64,000 nt of DNA. Origin: Solanum dulcamara. Lineage: Eukaryota > Streptophyta > Magnoliopsida > Solanales > Solanaceae. Shown piece after piece: positions 32,110-45,800 of the stretch. The DNA is taken from positions 88,574,341 to 88,638,340 of the forward strand of contig NC_077237.1 in assembly GCF_947179165.1 (NCBI RefSeq), read 5' to 3'. The notes below the pieces were generated by a model. It saw only the letters and a program-made list of their open reading frames with translations, ran no database searches and was not told the origin of the DNA. Both the position numbers and the translations under genes were made by a program. Numbering within the stretch: position 1 is the first letter of the stretch; each line of letters opens with the position of its first letter.

Positions 32110-34730
32110 CTTGTATGGCCCCTAAATACTACGAACATATCATGGATCGTGCCGAAGCCGCATGTATTTATCCCTCGGGCACCTACGTAGGGTGCCATAA
32201 TGGTTTTCGAAAAAAATTCAACGAAAGACAATTCACCAAAAATATCATGGACTAAGACCACAAAAAATGGCAAAATCATCCAATTCTGCTTGTACGACCC
32301 CTAATGCTATTAACGTGTCGTGGACATGTCAAGGCTAAACATACTTATCCCCAAGTTCCTACAAAAGTTCCCATAATGGTTTCCGAGAAAAAATCTATCG
32401 AAAGTCAGTTCACCAAAAATATTCATGGACTAACACACACGAAAAAAGGCAAAATCACCCAATTCTGTTTGTATGGTCTCTAAATGCTATGAACGAATCA
32501 TGGATCATGTCGAGGTAGCACGTACTAATCCCCCAGATACCTATGGAGGGTCCCATAATGGTTTTCGAATAAAATCTATTGAAAGCCAATTCACCAAATA
32601 TATTCATGGTTAACAGACACAAAAAATGGCAAAATCGCCTAATTTCGCTTTTACGGCCCCTAAATGCTATGAAGGCGTGTGGATCGTGCTGAAGCTGCAC
32701 GTACTAATCCCCTGAATACCTATGGAGGGTCCTACAATGGTTTTCAAGAAAAATCCACTGAAACCTAGTTCACCAAAAATTTTCATGGGCTAACACACAT
32801 AAAAAGTTAGCAAAATCATCTAATTCAGCTTATGCATCCCCTAAATGCAACGTACCGTGGATCGTACCTAGGTCACACGTAATTATTCTCTGGGTGCTTG
32901 CGGAGGGTTCCATAATGATTTTCCAGAAAATTCCACCGAAAAACATTTCACAAAAAATATTCATTGACTAACACACATGAAAATATGGCAAAAATCGAAT
33001 GATTCTGCTTGTTCGACCCCTAAGTGCTATGAACGCATTGTGGATCATGCCAAGGCCTCACATACTGATCCCCTAAGTACCAACGAAGGTTCCTTAATGG
33101 TTTTCAATAAAAATCAATCGGAACCCCATTCACCAAAAATATCAACGGCCTAACACATACGAAAAATTGTCAAAATCATCTAATTCCGCTTATGCGGCCC
33201 CTAAATGCTATGAACGCATCGTGGATTGTGTTAAGTCCGCATGTACAGATCCCCTAGATACCTACGGAGGGTCCTATAAAGGTTTCAGATAAAAATACAT
33301 CGGAATCCAATTCACCAAAAATAGCCATGGGCTAAAACACACGAAAAATAGAAAAATTGCCTAATTCAGCTTGTGCGGCCGCTAAAAGCTATGAACGCAT
33401 CCTGGATCATGTCGATTCTGCATGTACTGATCCCCCAGATACTTATGGAGGGTCCCATAATGGTTTTCTAGAAAAATTCACCGGAAGTCAATTCACCAAA
33501 AATATTCATGGGCTTACAAGCACGAAAAAATGGCGAAATCGCCTAATTCATCTTGTGCGTCCCTTTAATGCTATGAATGCGCCGTGGATCATGCCGGAGC
33601 AGCACGTACTAATCCTACGGGTACATACGGAGGCTCTCATAAAAGTTTTTGATAAAAATCTATCGAAACCCGGTTCACCAAAAATATTCATTGACTAACA
33701 CACCCACAAAGTTGGCAAAATCATATAATTCGGCTTATGCATTCCCTAAATATTATGAACGTGTCGTGGATCGTGATGAGGACACACGTACTGATCCTCC
33801 AAGTACCTACTGAGGATACCATAATAGTTTCTGAGAAAAATCCATCGGAAGACAGTTCACAAAAAAATTCATGGGCTAACACATATGATAAAATGGCAAA
33901 ATCGCTTAATTCCGCTTGTATTGACCATAAAAGCTATGAACGCCCCGTGGATCATGTCAAAACCATACGTTCTAATACCCAGGTACCTATGAAGGGTTCC
34001 ATAATGGTTTTGAGAAAAATCCACCGAAAGTCAGTTCACCCAAAATATTAATGGATTAACACACACGAAAAAATGGCAAAATTATCTAATTCCGCTTGTG
34101 CGGCCCTGAAATGCTATGAACACACCGTGGATTATGCCGATGCCGTAGTAATGATCCCTCGGGTATCTACGGAGGTTAAAATAATGGTTTAAAGGAAAAA
34201 TTCACCGAAAGCCAGTTCACTAAAAATATCCATGGGCTAACATACACAAAAAATGACAAAATCGCCTAATACCGCTTGTGTGACCCCTAAATGCTATGAA
34301 TGCGTCGTGGATCGTACCGAAGCTGCACGCACCGTGGATCGTGGGCTAAAATCACCTAATTCCGCTTGTGCGGACCCTCTATGCTATGAACGCATCGTGG
34401 ATCGTGCTGAGGACGCACGTACTGATCCTCCGAATACCTACGGAGGTTCCCATAATGGTTTCCGAGATAAATCTATTGAAAGTCAGTTCACCAAAAATAT
34501 CCATGGGCTAACACAAACGAAAAAATGGTAAAATTGCCTAATTCAGCTTGTGAGACCCCTAAATGCTATGAAAGCGTCGTGGATCATGCCAAGATCGCAT
34601 GTACCGATCTTCCGGATACCTACGGAGGGTCCCATAACGATTTTTGAAAAAAATTCACCGAATGCCAATTCAACAAAATTATCCATGAACTAACACACAT
34701 AAAAAAAGAAAGGCAAAATCACATAATTCC
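32110..34730. repeat. Satellite subfamily B array, about 180-bp unit
   Basis: About 14 units with landmarks TTCACCAAAAATATTCATGG-GCTAACACACACGAAAAA every 178-181 bp (32428, 32609, 32788, 32966), GCTTGTGCGGCCCCTAAATG, CTATGAACGCATCGTGGATC, and CCTACGGAGGGTCCCATAAT. It shares the GGGCTAACACACACGAAAAA...CAAAATCGCCTAATTC part with subfamily A but differs over the rest of the unit. One short unit occurs at about 34320-34350. Frames such as 33357-33698 and 34253-34531 are artefacts. Confidence 0.95.
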
Positions 34731-35352
34731 ACTAATGTTTTCCTCCATGAGTTAGATTTCTTATTCAAATAGTGAATTCCCAATGCCTTTCTTATGCTAT
34801 TTTTCCATTGTTTCTTCTTGCCATATTTTAATTTATGTGGAACCCAAAAAAATCATAATGCATTGGTAGGAAAAGAGAAAAAAAAACTTTGGTTATATTA
34901 ATGAAATCAGATATTTTATTTTATTTTAATTTGTTATCTTTAAGTGAGTTTCCTTTTTTTAATTGAGTAATAAGTATTAAATAAAAGAATCCTTAGATTC
35001 TCTAAATATATTTTTCTTATAAAAAATATTTATGTAGGATGGAAACAATGTTAAGAAAAATGGCCTAGGAAGGTAAAACAATAAATAACTATCCATTTTT
35101 TTATCCATTATTGAATATTTTATTATTTTTAGAACTCATTTCTTGAATATATAAATATATGATAACTACATTGACTTAGGAAATTATTACATTGAGTGAA
35201 CAAGTAGAGGTAAGTTGATTTTATGTTCAATTCATTAATAATCTAATATTTTATGCTGAATTAACACAAGTTCTCAAACTTTTTCTAATTAATCATTCAG
35301 AAAATTATACAAATAACTCACATATCAAGAAATGAATCTAAATTCTTTTAAC
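34731..35352. other. AT-rich spacer
   Basis: Very AT-rich DNA between the satellite array and the dead kinase copy; no gene or defined repeat is seen. Confidence 0.5.
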
Positions 35353-38300
35353 AAAAAAAAGAATCCAAGTTCATTCAAAATGTCAAGGCATGTTTGTTTT
35401 TGCTTGGTTCTGATACGTTTTGTAGTACGAATTTTGTTGTTTGGATATAAAATTTGTTTAGCCGCTAATTTATTTAACTAGTGTTATGCTTGAATATTTA
35501 TGTATCCAATGCAGTAACTAATAATGCTACTGATACCTACCAAATTGATATCATTTTGGACGAACAAAATCAAAACATTTGAAGGTGAAATTAATGTATT
35601 GTCTCACTTTTTTTTTTAATCTGTACATAGACTTGAAATTTGTCTTATAAGTGAATATTTAATCTCATTTTAGCCTTTTTCCATATTGTTACAAACATAC
35701 AATTCATGAGGAGCTAAAAAAAATATAGAGAAAATTTATTACTCGTGTCTTAATTACCCCTATAAATAACATATTTAAATAGAAAGTTAACATACTCATT
35801 GTTCAAGAATCTATAGAATCAGCTGTTAGCAAGATCTATTTCCAAAGTTTACTAGACGGTTGCTTGTAATATAATTATCTCTTAGGTGACATGATAACAT
35901 AAAAAAATCTTTTACACTGTTAACATGTAATTAATGTCTGATTTAATTTTTCAGGTGTATACATTAGGCAATGTAGAAAATATTCTACTAAACCATATGC
36001 ACAAGACCATGAAATTTGGACTCGTGTTAGTCATGTTAATGATGATTAATTTGGCTATCTCTATAGCTACTTTTGTGATATTAACAATAAGAGAAGCAAG
36101 AAGAGTAATTTCTTTGTCTTATGAACTTATAAAGCAAAAAGAAGCAACTCAACAAGAAGAGATGAAAAGTATGAACAAAAGCGATGCATTTGTTCAAGCT
36201 AATCATGATCTTAGAGTTGCTCTTGCTTCAATAAGTGGTTTAATCGCACTCTGTCTTTGTATTCATGAGGCTTCACCAGAATCTGAATTGGTGAATTATT
36301 TGAATATAATGGACTCTTGCATGAACGATCTTTTAGGTAAATATTTTATCTTAGTTCTCGATTTAACTTATATACTCTGGCAGTTTAAGAAAAATGTTTA
36401 TAGTAGTAAAGTATGAAATGTTTCATAAATGATGTTTCTTTTTTTTTTCCCTCCTCAGCCTTATTGAATTCGATTCTTGATCAAAGCAAGATTGAAGAAA
36501 GGAAGAAACATCTGAAAGAAGAAGAATTAAACATGAAAGAGCTACTAGAACACGTCGTTAACATGAATTACCCCAATGGGACAATGAAGAATATCGACGT
36601 GTTACTAGACCCATGTAATGGTTCTGTTTCAAGATTTGCTCGTGTGAAAGGAGATAGGGGAGAACTAAGACGGATACTGAATAATTTGTTGCATAATGCT
36701 ATCAAGTTTACCTCAGAGGGACAAATAGTTCTTCGAGCTTGGGCTCGAAAACCTGGCTTTGACAAGTACTAGTTGGTTGTCCTTCTTACACTTATGGAAG
36801 GGTGAATCTTCTGCAGAAGTGCAAGTACTTAATAGAGTTCAGCCAGATCCCAACTGCATGGAATTCATATTCGAGGTGTAGGATACGGGGAAAGGAATTC
36901 CAAAAGAGAAACAGAAATCAGTATTTGAGAGTTTTGTTCAAGTAGATGGATAAGAAACAGGCACTGGCTTAGGCCTTGGAATTACTCAGTCGTTGGTACG
37001 TATACCTTTTACTATACTCTATGTACAATAGTGAATTCAGAATTTAGAGTCAGTGTATTACACGCTACGTCTAGTCTAGATCCTTAACTGTACTCTACAT
37101 GTGCATTATTATACACAGTTCCTTCATATCTCATGTTCCTTTCCTATTTACGTTCATTTATCAGGTACGTTTAATGGGAGGCAAGATAGGAATCGTGGAC
37201 AAGCAAATGGGTGAAAGGGGAACGTGCTTCAGATTTAACGTTTTCCTGATAGCGGGTGATCAGCCTCAAGATCAAGAACATCAAGCAAGAGAAGAAGATT
37301 TGGAGTCTCAATTAGGAGGAGGTGGTGGTTCAATATCAAGTAGTCGTAGGTAGGCTTAATTAAACCAGAAACATCCAATGTCATTCTTTTCATTAAGGAG
37401 GAAGAAAGAAGTTGAGTTCTTCATAGTTTCATGATGAACATACTAGGCTTAAAGGTACATGCTGTGAATCAACATGACCAGTACTTTTCTCATACTCTCA
37501 AGAAGGTGAATCAACACGAGCAGTTTTCTGATACTCTCAAGAAGGTGAGTCCACACGAAGTTTTCTCAAACTCTCAAGAAGGTGAAAGGGAATATAATAA
37601 ACTTTCCATCAAACAACTCCTTCTCCTCATCCTCAAGAAGATCACTGGAAATTCCTTTCAGTGCTCTATACGTAACAGATATCGATGATTGTCTTGATAT
37701 CTCATCATCTCAAAAGAGAGGCAGAGGACTTGATTCAAGGAGGGCACTTATAAGTTTCATCTTGATCATAATTGACGCGAGTGATGGACCAATAGAAGAA
37801 ATAAGTAGAGCTATGGCTGAATTTAGAAAGGACTTTCCCAAGAATGTCTCCCTTCGAGTTGTTTGGCTCGATAAACCAGGAGTAGATGAGGATAAGCTAC
37901 CTTCAACAGACATAGTCATAGCAAAACCACTCCATGGTTCTAATTTATATCGTTCTCTCGGAGATGTACCAGAGTTTAGAGATAAAATTTTACCAATCAT
38001 CACACAAGAAATGAAGGAAGAAACAATTCAGCAACCTCTAATGAGATCCAAAAGTCCACAGAAGGATGTTTTTGTTGAAAACTTACCTTTAATAGGAAAG
38101 AAAATCTTGTTGGTTGAGGATGATCCGACGTCACTTATGATTTCCAAAAAAAGGGTTTCTGAGCTTGGTGCAACCACTTACACATGTACAAATGGTCAAG
38201 AATCTGTAGATGAAGTTTGCAATGGCCTTGGTGATCAACGCGAAATAGGACCATCCACTCCTTCACCACCATTTGATTATATTCTGATAGATTGTGAGGT

Positions 38301-38739
38301 AAGTAAGATGTGATTCATGTTCATTCTTCTTGTTGAAAACTATGTTGCTCAGAGCACGACACTTTTGGAGGATCCGAGAAACATAAGTTTGAAACGATAC
38401 TGTTCATAATTGGAAGTCCAATTATTAGAATCTACTCAACTCCTTTAACATGTTAACTACACCGATAGTATTACATTGTCAGTATATATAATTTAATTAT
38501 ATCGTTGTTTGTTTTGTTTTGTGGCAGATGCCAGAGATGGATGGATTTGCAGCAACAATATGCATTAGGCAAGTAGAGGCGCGATATGGAATTCGAATTC
38601 CCATCATAGCTTTAACATCACATACAGATGAGGAATTGATGGACAAGATTTTTCAAGCTGAAATGGATTCTTACTAAAACCCTCAAGTCTGATTTGCTTC
38701 TGAAAGCCATAGATAATATAGAGAATAGAAAGGTTTAAG
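35353..38739 (+). pseudogene. CKI1-like kinase pseudogene, third copy
   Basis: All six exons of the short CKI1-like kinase can be traced: about 35358-35411, 35516-35596, 35955-36336, 36459-36995, 37165-38298 and 38528-38739. Defects: the ATG is lost (AAGAATCCAAG where the intact gene has CATGAATCCAAG); the intron-1 donor GT is AT; exon 2 begins with TAA; exon 4 has a stop after GFDKY (about 36770) with a deletion, another stop replacing an Asp in the G1 box, and one before G2; exon 5 has stops near 37351 and 37412; the receiver's conserved Lys region is replaced by stops. The H-box (NHDLRVALAS), N-box (RILNNLLHNAIKFT) and the Asp of IDCEMPEMDG remain readable. Exon 5 also carries about 35-bp tandem repeats (37465-37580). 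Older than the 6.9-17 kb duplication. Confidence 0.93.
37465..37585 (+). repeat. About 35-45-bp tandem repeat in kinase pseudogene
   Basis: Three units of the type CTCTCAAGAAGGTGA with ACGAGCAGTTTTCTGATA, an expansion of a single unit in the intact gene (19240-19285). Confidence 0.8.
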
Positions 38740-39459
38740 CCATTTGTTCTCATAGTTTTTCTGAAGTTGTGTCTTGTTTTTACTCCTATGTAAACATTGT
38801 TGTGATGTGTTCAACATGAAATGCATACACAGAGTTTTACTTTGAAATACATTAATATCAACTTTGATATGTTTTATTGAAATTTAGCATAATGTATCCT
38901 CGGATCTTGGAGCAACCGTAAAGTTGACTCCCTTGACATATAGGTCACAGGCACGAGCTGTGGAATCAGTAAAGTTGTCGTCACTAGCTGAAAATAATTT
39001 CTTGGTTTTTTCGACTTTTTTTCTTCTCATACATTTTAGTCAGTATGTGCACTAGTACTAGTCCAAATACTACTACTTGGGACGATTGTAACATCATTCA
39101 ATTTATATTATTCTATGAATTTTCATTATTCTTAATGCATTTAACTACTTGAGATTTAATATAAATGTTCTTGTAATCAAAATAGCATTTCAATCAATAT
39201 TTTTAATATACTATCCATTATCATTAATATAATACATAAATGAATATAAACAGAAGGGAAAACTGAAAAAGAGGATTAACAGGGAACATAGAAAGAGTAT
39301 GGATTTGAAATCCAAATATGTATTAACTAGGGAAAATTTACAAGGAAGTATCTCCCAACAAGGGCAAACAACCTACTAAAACTACATCTCTATTCCCCCA
39401 CATATCAATTAGGGAGGGGGGAAATCAAATAGAGAGGTCAAGCCATATGAATAATAGAA
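38740..39459. other. Intergenic DNA
   Basis: AT-rich spacer after the dead kinase; no gene or defined element is seen. Confidence 0.5.
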
Positions 39460-39640
39460 AGCCCACAAGGCGTTGGTCCAAGGGTAAGAGCGTAGCGAGT
39501 GATGTGTGGGTGCAGCCACTGATGAAAGCCTGGTCTGTAAGTGGACAATGATAGATGAACAAGACTATTATCCACCGAGTTTCAAACCATGCGCCAGCCA
39601 CTAGTCCTTGGGGATTTCTCGGTTATAAAAAGGAAAAGAA
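39460..39640 (+). mobile_element. SINE-like tRNA-derived repeat
   Basis: A stretch with an A-box-like TGGTCCAAGGGTAAGAGCG and a B-box-like GAGTTTCAAACC, ending in an A-rich AAAAAGGAAAAGAAAA tail. The arrangement fits a tRNA-derived SINE, but I could not find matching target-site duplications, and the boxes are about 90 bp apart, wider than usual. Confidence 0.45.
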
Positions 39641-39827
39641 AACTAGCAAAAACTTACAAGCAAACATTTAATTCCTAGTTCTTATATGCCAACCCTTGAT
39701 TCCTCCCTAGAATTTTGGGAAAACAAACCTATATGATCAACATGATGTGAATCGCTGTGGGGCATGAAGTTGAGTTAGGACCAAAATGGAAAAAGGAAAA
39801 CTCATGTACAAATGGTAATTGCATGTC
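39641..39827. other. 3' flank of the PRAF-type gene
   Basis: Probably the 3' UTR of the minus-strand gene that ends at 39828; nothing else is seen. Confidence 0.5.
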
Positions 39828-42800
39828 TCAGTGTGCTAAATCCACACTTGCAGTGCCGATGCTTGCCTTGTCGACTGTGCGTACATTGTACAGCTCATAA
39901 ACTCTTGCACGGTTCTCCGCCCACCATTTTTCTGCTTGTTTCTCGCTAAACCGCTTCCGACTGCAAGTTTTGACATAGATTAGCCTTGATTACATTCAAA
40001 AACAATGATCATATGATTTCATTGTATAATTATTGTGTAGTGAAGTTTCGGCAATCTTAACAAGTAAAAAGAGGTCTATAGCACCAACAGCATATAAGCA
40101 AAAATTTAATTGGCGACTCCGGGATAACTGCAGATATAAAAGCAATGAAGAGAATCTTGTTCACATGCTTAAATGTGTTTTCCTTCAATGTAAACATAGG
40201 AGACAAAGAGAAGTAGGCAGGTTATAGTCAGCAGCCACAGATTAATAACAGGAGATTTGCATCGACTGTTTACCTGAAGCGAACCCTTTTAAGATCTTTG
40301 ACGCCTCCAGGTAAGGAGGTAAGAGTAATATATACACCTGGCTCATCTTGCTCAACCCATTCATTCTCGCCACGAGAATCACATTCTTTAGCTCTACCCC
40401 CATTTTTCGTTGTCGCCTCTGGATTTCCTTGTCTATTGTGAACAGCACTGCGATTACTGGCATTGCTTGATCCATTAGAAAGCAACTGGCTGTTAGACAC
40501 ACTTGACTCCAGTTCTTGAAAAGTAAGTTGACTGTGAACTTGGTCAATACGGCCATTAGGTATATCACTGGAAGTAATATTGGATTCGGAGGAAACTGAT
40601 TTAGGAGATTTGATGTTTCGGCCAGGACCTACTGGCAGCCTTTCAGCCATTTCCTTCAGCTATAAAAAGTAAGGACCACAGAACATGATATCAGGCCGAG
40701 AAGCTAACGAAACTGAAACAAAGAGAAGCACAATTTTTTTCCTACATATGCACAACATAAAAGTCTAATGCTAAAAATGACTCTAACATACCTGAGAAGT
40801 AAGTGACTTGATCACTTCTTTTGCTGCTTTGCATTTGGCTGTCTCCTCCCCCGCAATTGATATTGCCTCCTTCAGCTGCTTACTAGTTCTTTCCAGTTCT
40901 ACCTCTTGAAGTTGAGCCTTGCGTGTAAGAGTTTCCACCTATGATAAAGATAGTCAAGCAGTTTGGACACAGCAGTATTAAAAGTTGGCACAAATGTTAA
41001 AATCACACACAAGCTTCTATATCGGTTTTCCATCCACTAACTAGATAAATGCAGCTTAATATTTTTCACAAAACCAGAGACACTTTGGTACTTTTTATTT
41101 TTGACAGGCCAAATCAGCACCTCATTGCAAAGTTTGAGATACACATCGGAAACAAGTATAAGAACATGTAGAAAGGTGAAGAAACTGCATCAAAAGGAGA
41201 TGGCTGCATAATAGATAGATAGCTTACCTGTGCTCTTAATTTAGCAACCTCTTGACTAAGACTTTCATTTGTCCTTTTAGCATCATCCACAACAATCCTT
41301 GGAGATGTAAGCCCACCCAGTGTTGGAGTTGGTGTAGTAGAACGAGGTGGACTGGGCCGCCTAGATGTTGGTGATGTTGCTCGAGAAACAATCCTTGAAC
41401 CGGGAACTGAAGCAGAGAAGAACTTCTTGGACGAGGCAAACACTTGATTAGAAGATTTGGAATTATTCAGAGCTCCCAATTGTGAGTTACTACTTGGAAT
41501 AGGTGACACACGACTGCTGTTGAATTCAAACTTTTTCTTCTGTTTGGAAGAGCGGGTTTCAACTTGTTTGAAGGATTCCATCGAAGAAAATCTAGTAAGA
41601 TGAGATCGAGACCTTATATCCAACTTAGTACTTTTGTCTATGACATCAGTTAACCCCTGGTTCAGGCTTCCTCTTCGACTCATGGAAGCCTCAGACGAAG
41701 CATCGGTTTCAATAACCTTTTTCAATTTATTACAACAATTATCACAGACACGATAAGGTTTATTAGGATTTGGTGCCATTGATGTCCTCAGTGATTTCTT
41801 GCTGCTACATGAATGACAAAAGACAAGACCGCAGTTATAACAGTTGTGGCGCTTTCTTTTAAAATTAAAAGGAAGACGGCAGCCAGAACACATGGATTGG
41901 TCAACACCTGAAGCCCATTTATGAAGGCAAATAGCTGCCGTAAAATTAGTACCACAAGCAATACTTTTGACTTGCTTGTCTTTTAAAGCTTCCACTAAGG
42001 TGGGAGAATTTCTGTCATCAGTATTACCATGACCCAATCTTCCATTTGCACCCTTTCCCCATGTGTAAACTTCAGTTCGGGAAGTCAGTACAGCAACATG
42101 GTAAGCACCACATGCTATCTCCTCCACAAAGCTCTTTGAAAGTTTTCCTTCAACAAGACAAGGAAGCTTCCCATCAGCTTGAGGATGACCTAATTGACCA
42201 TATACAGGACTTCCCATTGTATATACATGACCTAAAGTGGTTAGAGCAACTGTCAAGCTATGTCCACAAGTAACCTGGCAAAAGTTGGGTTCAACAAGAG
42301 CTGCAACACAAGTAGGAACAAGTTTTGACTCCTTGTCACCGTGCCCAAGGCGACCTTTATCCCCATCTCCCCAAGTAAAAAGTTTCCCTGAAGAACAATT
42401 GCTTGAACTAGAGTTCCCCACCATGACTTCAACAACTGCAGCAGTATGCCAAACCCCACAAGCTGCTCGAACAGTTCGAAGCCCCTTCAGAGATTCCACT
42501 TCCCTAGGTTTCGAAATACTCTTTCTATCTCCATGACCAAGAACTCCAAAAGTTCCATCCCCAAAAGTAAATAATTGGCCAGCAGAGGTCACCACAGCGG
42601 TATGCCAGGGCCCACAGGAGATATAAGAAACATGTATGCCCTCTAAGGGTCCATTTACTCTTTTGGGGACCCAATGACTAACTTCATTCCCATGCCCAAG
42701 AAGACCAAAATCGCCGGCACCCCATGTGTACAATTCACCAGAAAGTGTTACAGCACAGGAATGATTTTCACCACAAGCAACAAGCTCAATGTTTGTATGG

Positions 42801-45800
42801 CTGAGGGAATCTATAAGCTTTGGATGCAAAACATCAGAATCGACACCATGCCCAAGCCTGCCTCCTGACTCCTCACCCCAAGAGAACATCTCACCCTGCT
42901 TTGTTACTAGTGCTGCGTGTTTTCCACTGCAAGCTAAGTTTTGGACATCCAGTACAACTGCAGACTCTAAAGCTTTGGGCAATAAAGAATCTACTTTGAC
43001 ACCATTACAACTGTCAATCCTATGAGGTCCACCACCCAGGACACCATCACCAGTTCCTTCCCCCCACATGAAAACATCTCCTAATGCATCACCATCATCA
43101 TGACCAGAACCTTGACTTGATGAGCTAACAGCACTTGAAAGGCTTACTCTAATGTTATCCATACCCATTGCCTTCATCTGACCATGTATGTCATTTGAAC
43201 CTCCGGAAGATAAGGAATGAATAGAAGCAGCAGCAGAATCTGAAGGGAAAAATCCCTTGGGAGGTACAGCATATAGAATAACATCAGAAAAGGCCTTATT
43301 TACAGCATTTTTAGGTGGGCTTCCATATGGACTATGAAGGCGAAGTTGGTCACCACCATCCTGATGGAAATACAGGATGTCATTCAACTTAGAGCAAAAT
43401 GAAATAATATAATTTCAACCTGAATATTAACAAACATAAAGTCTCATCTGCATATGCATGCTTAGGCGTGTGGAATGGATGTACCTTCTGTGAACCATCA
43501 CCACTACCAAAAGGAGAATGCAGAGGAGAGCTTCTCCGCGTATATGTTCTGGGACTAGTGGCACCAGAAGGAATTCCATCACTCCTTGAGTCTGTTCTCC
43601 ACTTTTGCTGGTGCCCACGTGAAATTAAAGCCTTCAAGCCACTAAACCATACCTCTGCTTCCTCTTTATCTTTGCATATCTAAGACATAAGATTTAAGAT
43701 CAAGGTGAGAGAGTTAGTTGCTGTGACCAATTTCAAATAACAATGCGATAAGGCAGAATTGCATGAACTACATACAAACTTCCCCTCTAAAATGGATACA
43801 GCTATTACTAATGAAACTCTTACCAAATCCAGTGATCTATCATTATATATGAGAGAAAAAGATTGGTACTCCTTCTCAGGTCGTGGGTGCCTTTGAAATA
43901 TTGGCTGCAAAAGAGCAGAAGCAATGCTTATTAATCAGATACACCACTAACACTTCATATAGGTTGTTACACTAGACCTAAAAAAACATGTCCAATAAGA
44001 ACTAGAAATTTGCTAAATAAAAGAGAGAAAGACGTTGACGCAAAATTCACATCATCAAAGTATGTACCTATGTGAACAAGCCAAAAGCAATCATTAATCA
44101 ACTATAAGTCGAACAAAATCAAACCAACAACAGCTAGTATAGCATGGCCTTTAACCGATAGTTTTCACACGACCACTTAGTTTCAACATGAAAACAAAGC
44201 ATGCAAATTCAGCAATGCTTCCTCAGAATGAGGTATGTAACATTTGAAAAGAAATCAAGAGTAAAACTTTTGTATAGGTTTTTGGTGGAACATGCAAGAT
44301 GTGAAGGATGAAGACGGCATGCTAGAGTTCATTAGTCCTTTACAGGTTTATTGATCTTCCACATGGGAGCCTTTCTGTTTGTTTTTGTATAGGAGGCTCC
44401 CACATTTATGCATCTGCAAGCATCATCTAAGTACTTTCCTTTAGTATAAATAAAATATATATTTACCAGTTCAAAGGAAAAAAGTATGTACGTGTAACCC
44501 ATGTTTACTCTTATTGAGGAGCATATGCGGATATACAAATGGAAGAGACAGAAATGAAGACAAAAAGATTATCATGCATTTTGTTGATTAACCGTGACAT
44601 AAAGCAAAAATTCCTTTAGCAGAAGATGGTTGATCCCTACCCATACTCCAATTTCTTTTGAGACACATTTGTGGACGTTGATGACATGGTTCATAATAGT
44701 TCAAGAACATTGATTAAAATTCTGTATCAAATTTAACATTTAGGTTGCTTATCTGGCTAGATCTCACTCATTCAATGCAAGTTGGTTTACAGTTCTCTCC
44801 AAGGAACTCTTAGTCTATTACCTTCTTTCTTTGTGTTCACTAATGAACAGAGAGTAGGGATTGCTTGTACCAAGCAACAGAAAACCTTAAACATTCACTG
44901 AAACAAAAGCTCATGGGCCAAGAAAGATGCAAGCTAATTACTGAACTATGATGACTTATAAATCCATTTGTCATAGACTTTGGTTAACATCTGAAAGCCA
45001 GTAATACCCATATATTTAACCACATAAATTGCTGATGAAATGAGTGAGCTTAGAATAAGTCATCTGACCTTTCACCATATAAGTTCTTCCATCTCCATTT
45101 TTTTTTAAAGAAAAAACATGGAAATATAGAAAGAAGGATAAATTTGTAGAATAGAATCAAATAAAAACATGTCAAAAAGTTTGACGGAGATTAGCTATCT
45201 TCAGCAGAGAAAACTTACGGTGCGTTGTCCGGATATTATTCTTGACACGTGACTTAGCTTAAGGTGTTTCTCCTCTTTACCTGAAAACCATATCAGAGCA
45301 GACTCATCCTGAAAACATAATGACAAACTTCTTCTTTAGACTCCGAGCATTACCTTTAATTAAAACTAAGTTCCAAGAAGCACAGTAGTTATGTTAGCTG
45401 CGATACAATGAAGCAATACACGGAGATTTTTGCAGTAAGTTCCTACCTCAAGAACGAAAGGTATATTGAGATAATTGATATCTATCAGCGAGCTTGAGAC
45501 TATTTTACATCAGTAACAGTTTATTTATAAGCAAAAGTCATCAACACTGACAAATAAGGAAATGGCCATTCTCAAAGGCTTTAGGTTTAAACTCCAGAAA
45601 GTTAGAGACATGGGCTCAAATGTTGGCATTATTTAGGACAAGGAAACAAAGAAAAAAATACCTGGGATGAAGTTTACGTGTGTATTCTAACAGCAGTCAA
45701 AAACACTACTTCACAATGGTTATATGATAACAGGAATTATGAACAAAGAACCTTGACATGGATACCTTTGATGAACAAAGAACCTCTGTCCCAATGGTTA

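Noticed and set aside
25827..34730. CRISPR-like regular repeats
   Set aside because: Units are about 180 bp, degenerate over their full length and have no distinct spacers. This is satellite DNA in a plant nuclear genome.
35934..36416. A separate small membrane protein gene
   Set aside because: The frame is exon 3 of the dead third kinase copy plus read-through into its intron.
41236..43025. Several frames on both strands over the RCC1 region
   Set aside because: They are shadows of the large PRAF-type exon 41228-43360, whose own frame carries the RCC1 and FYVE hallmarks.
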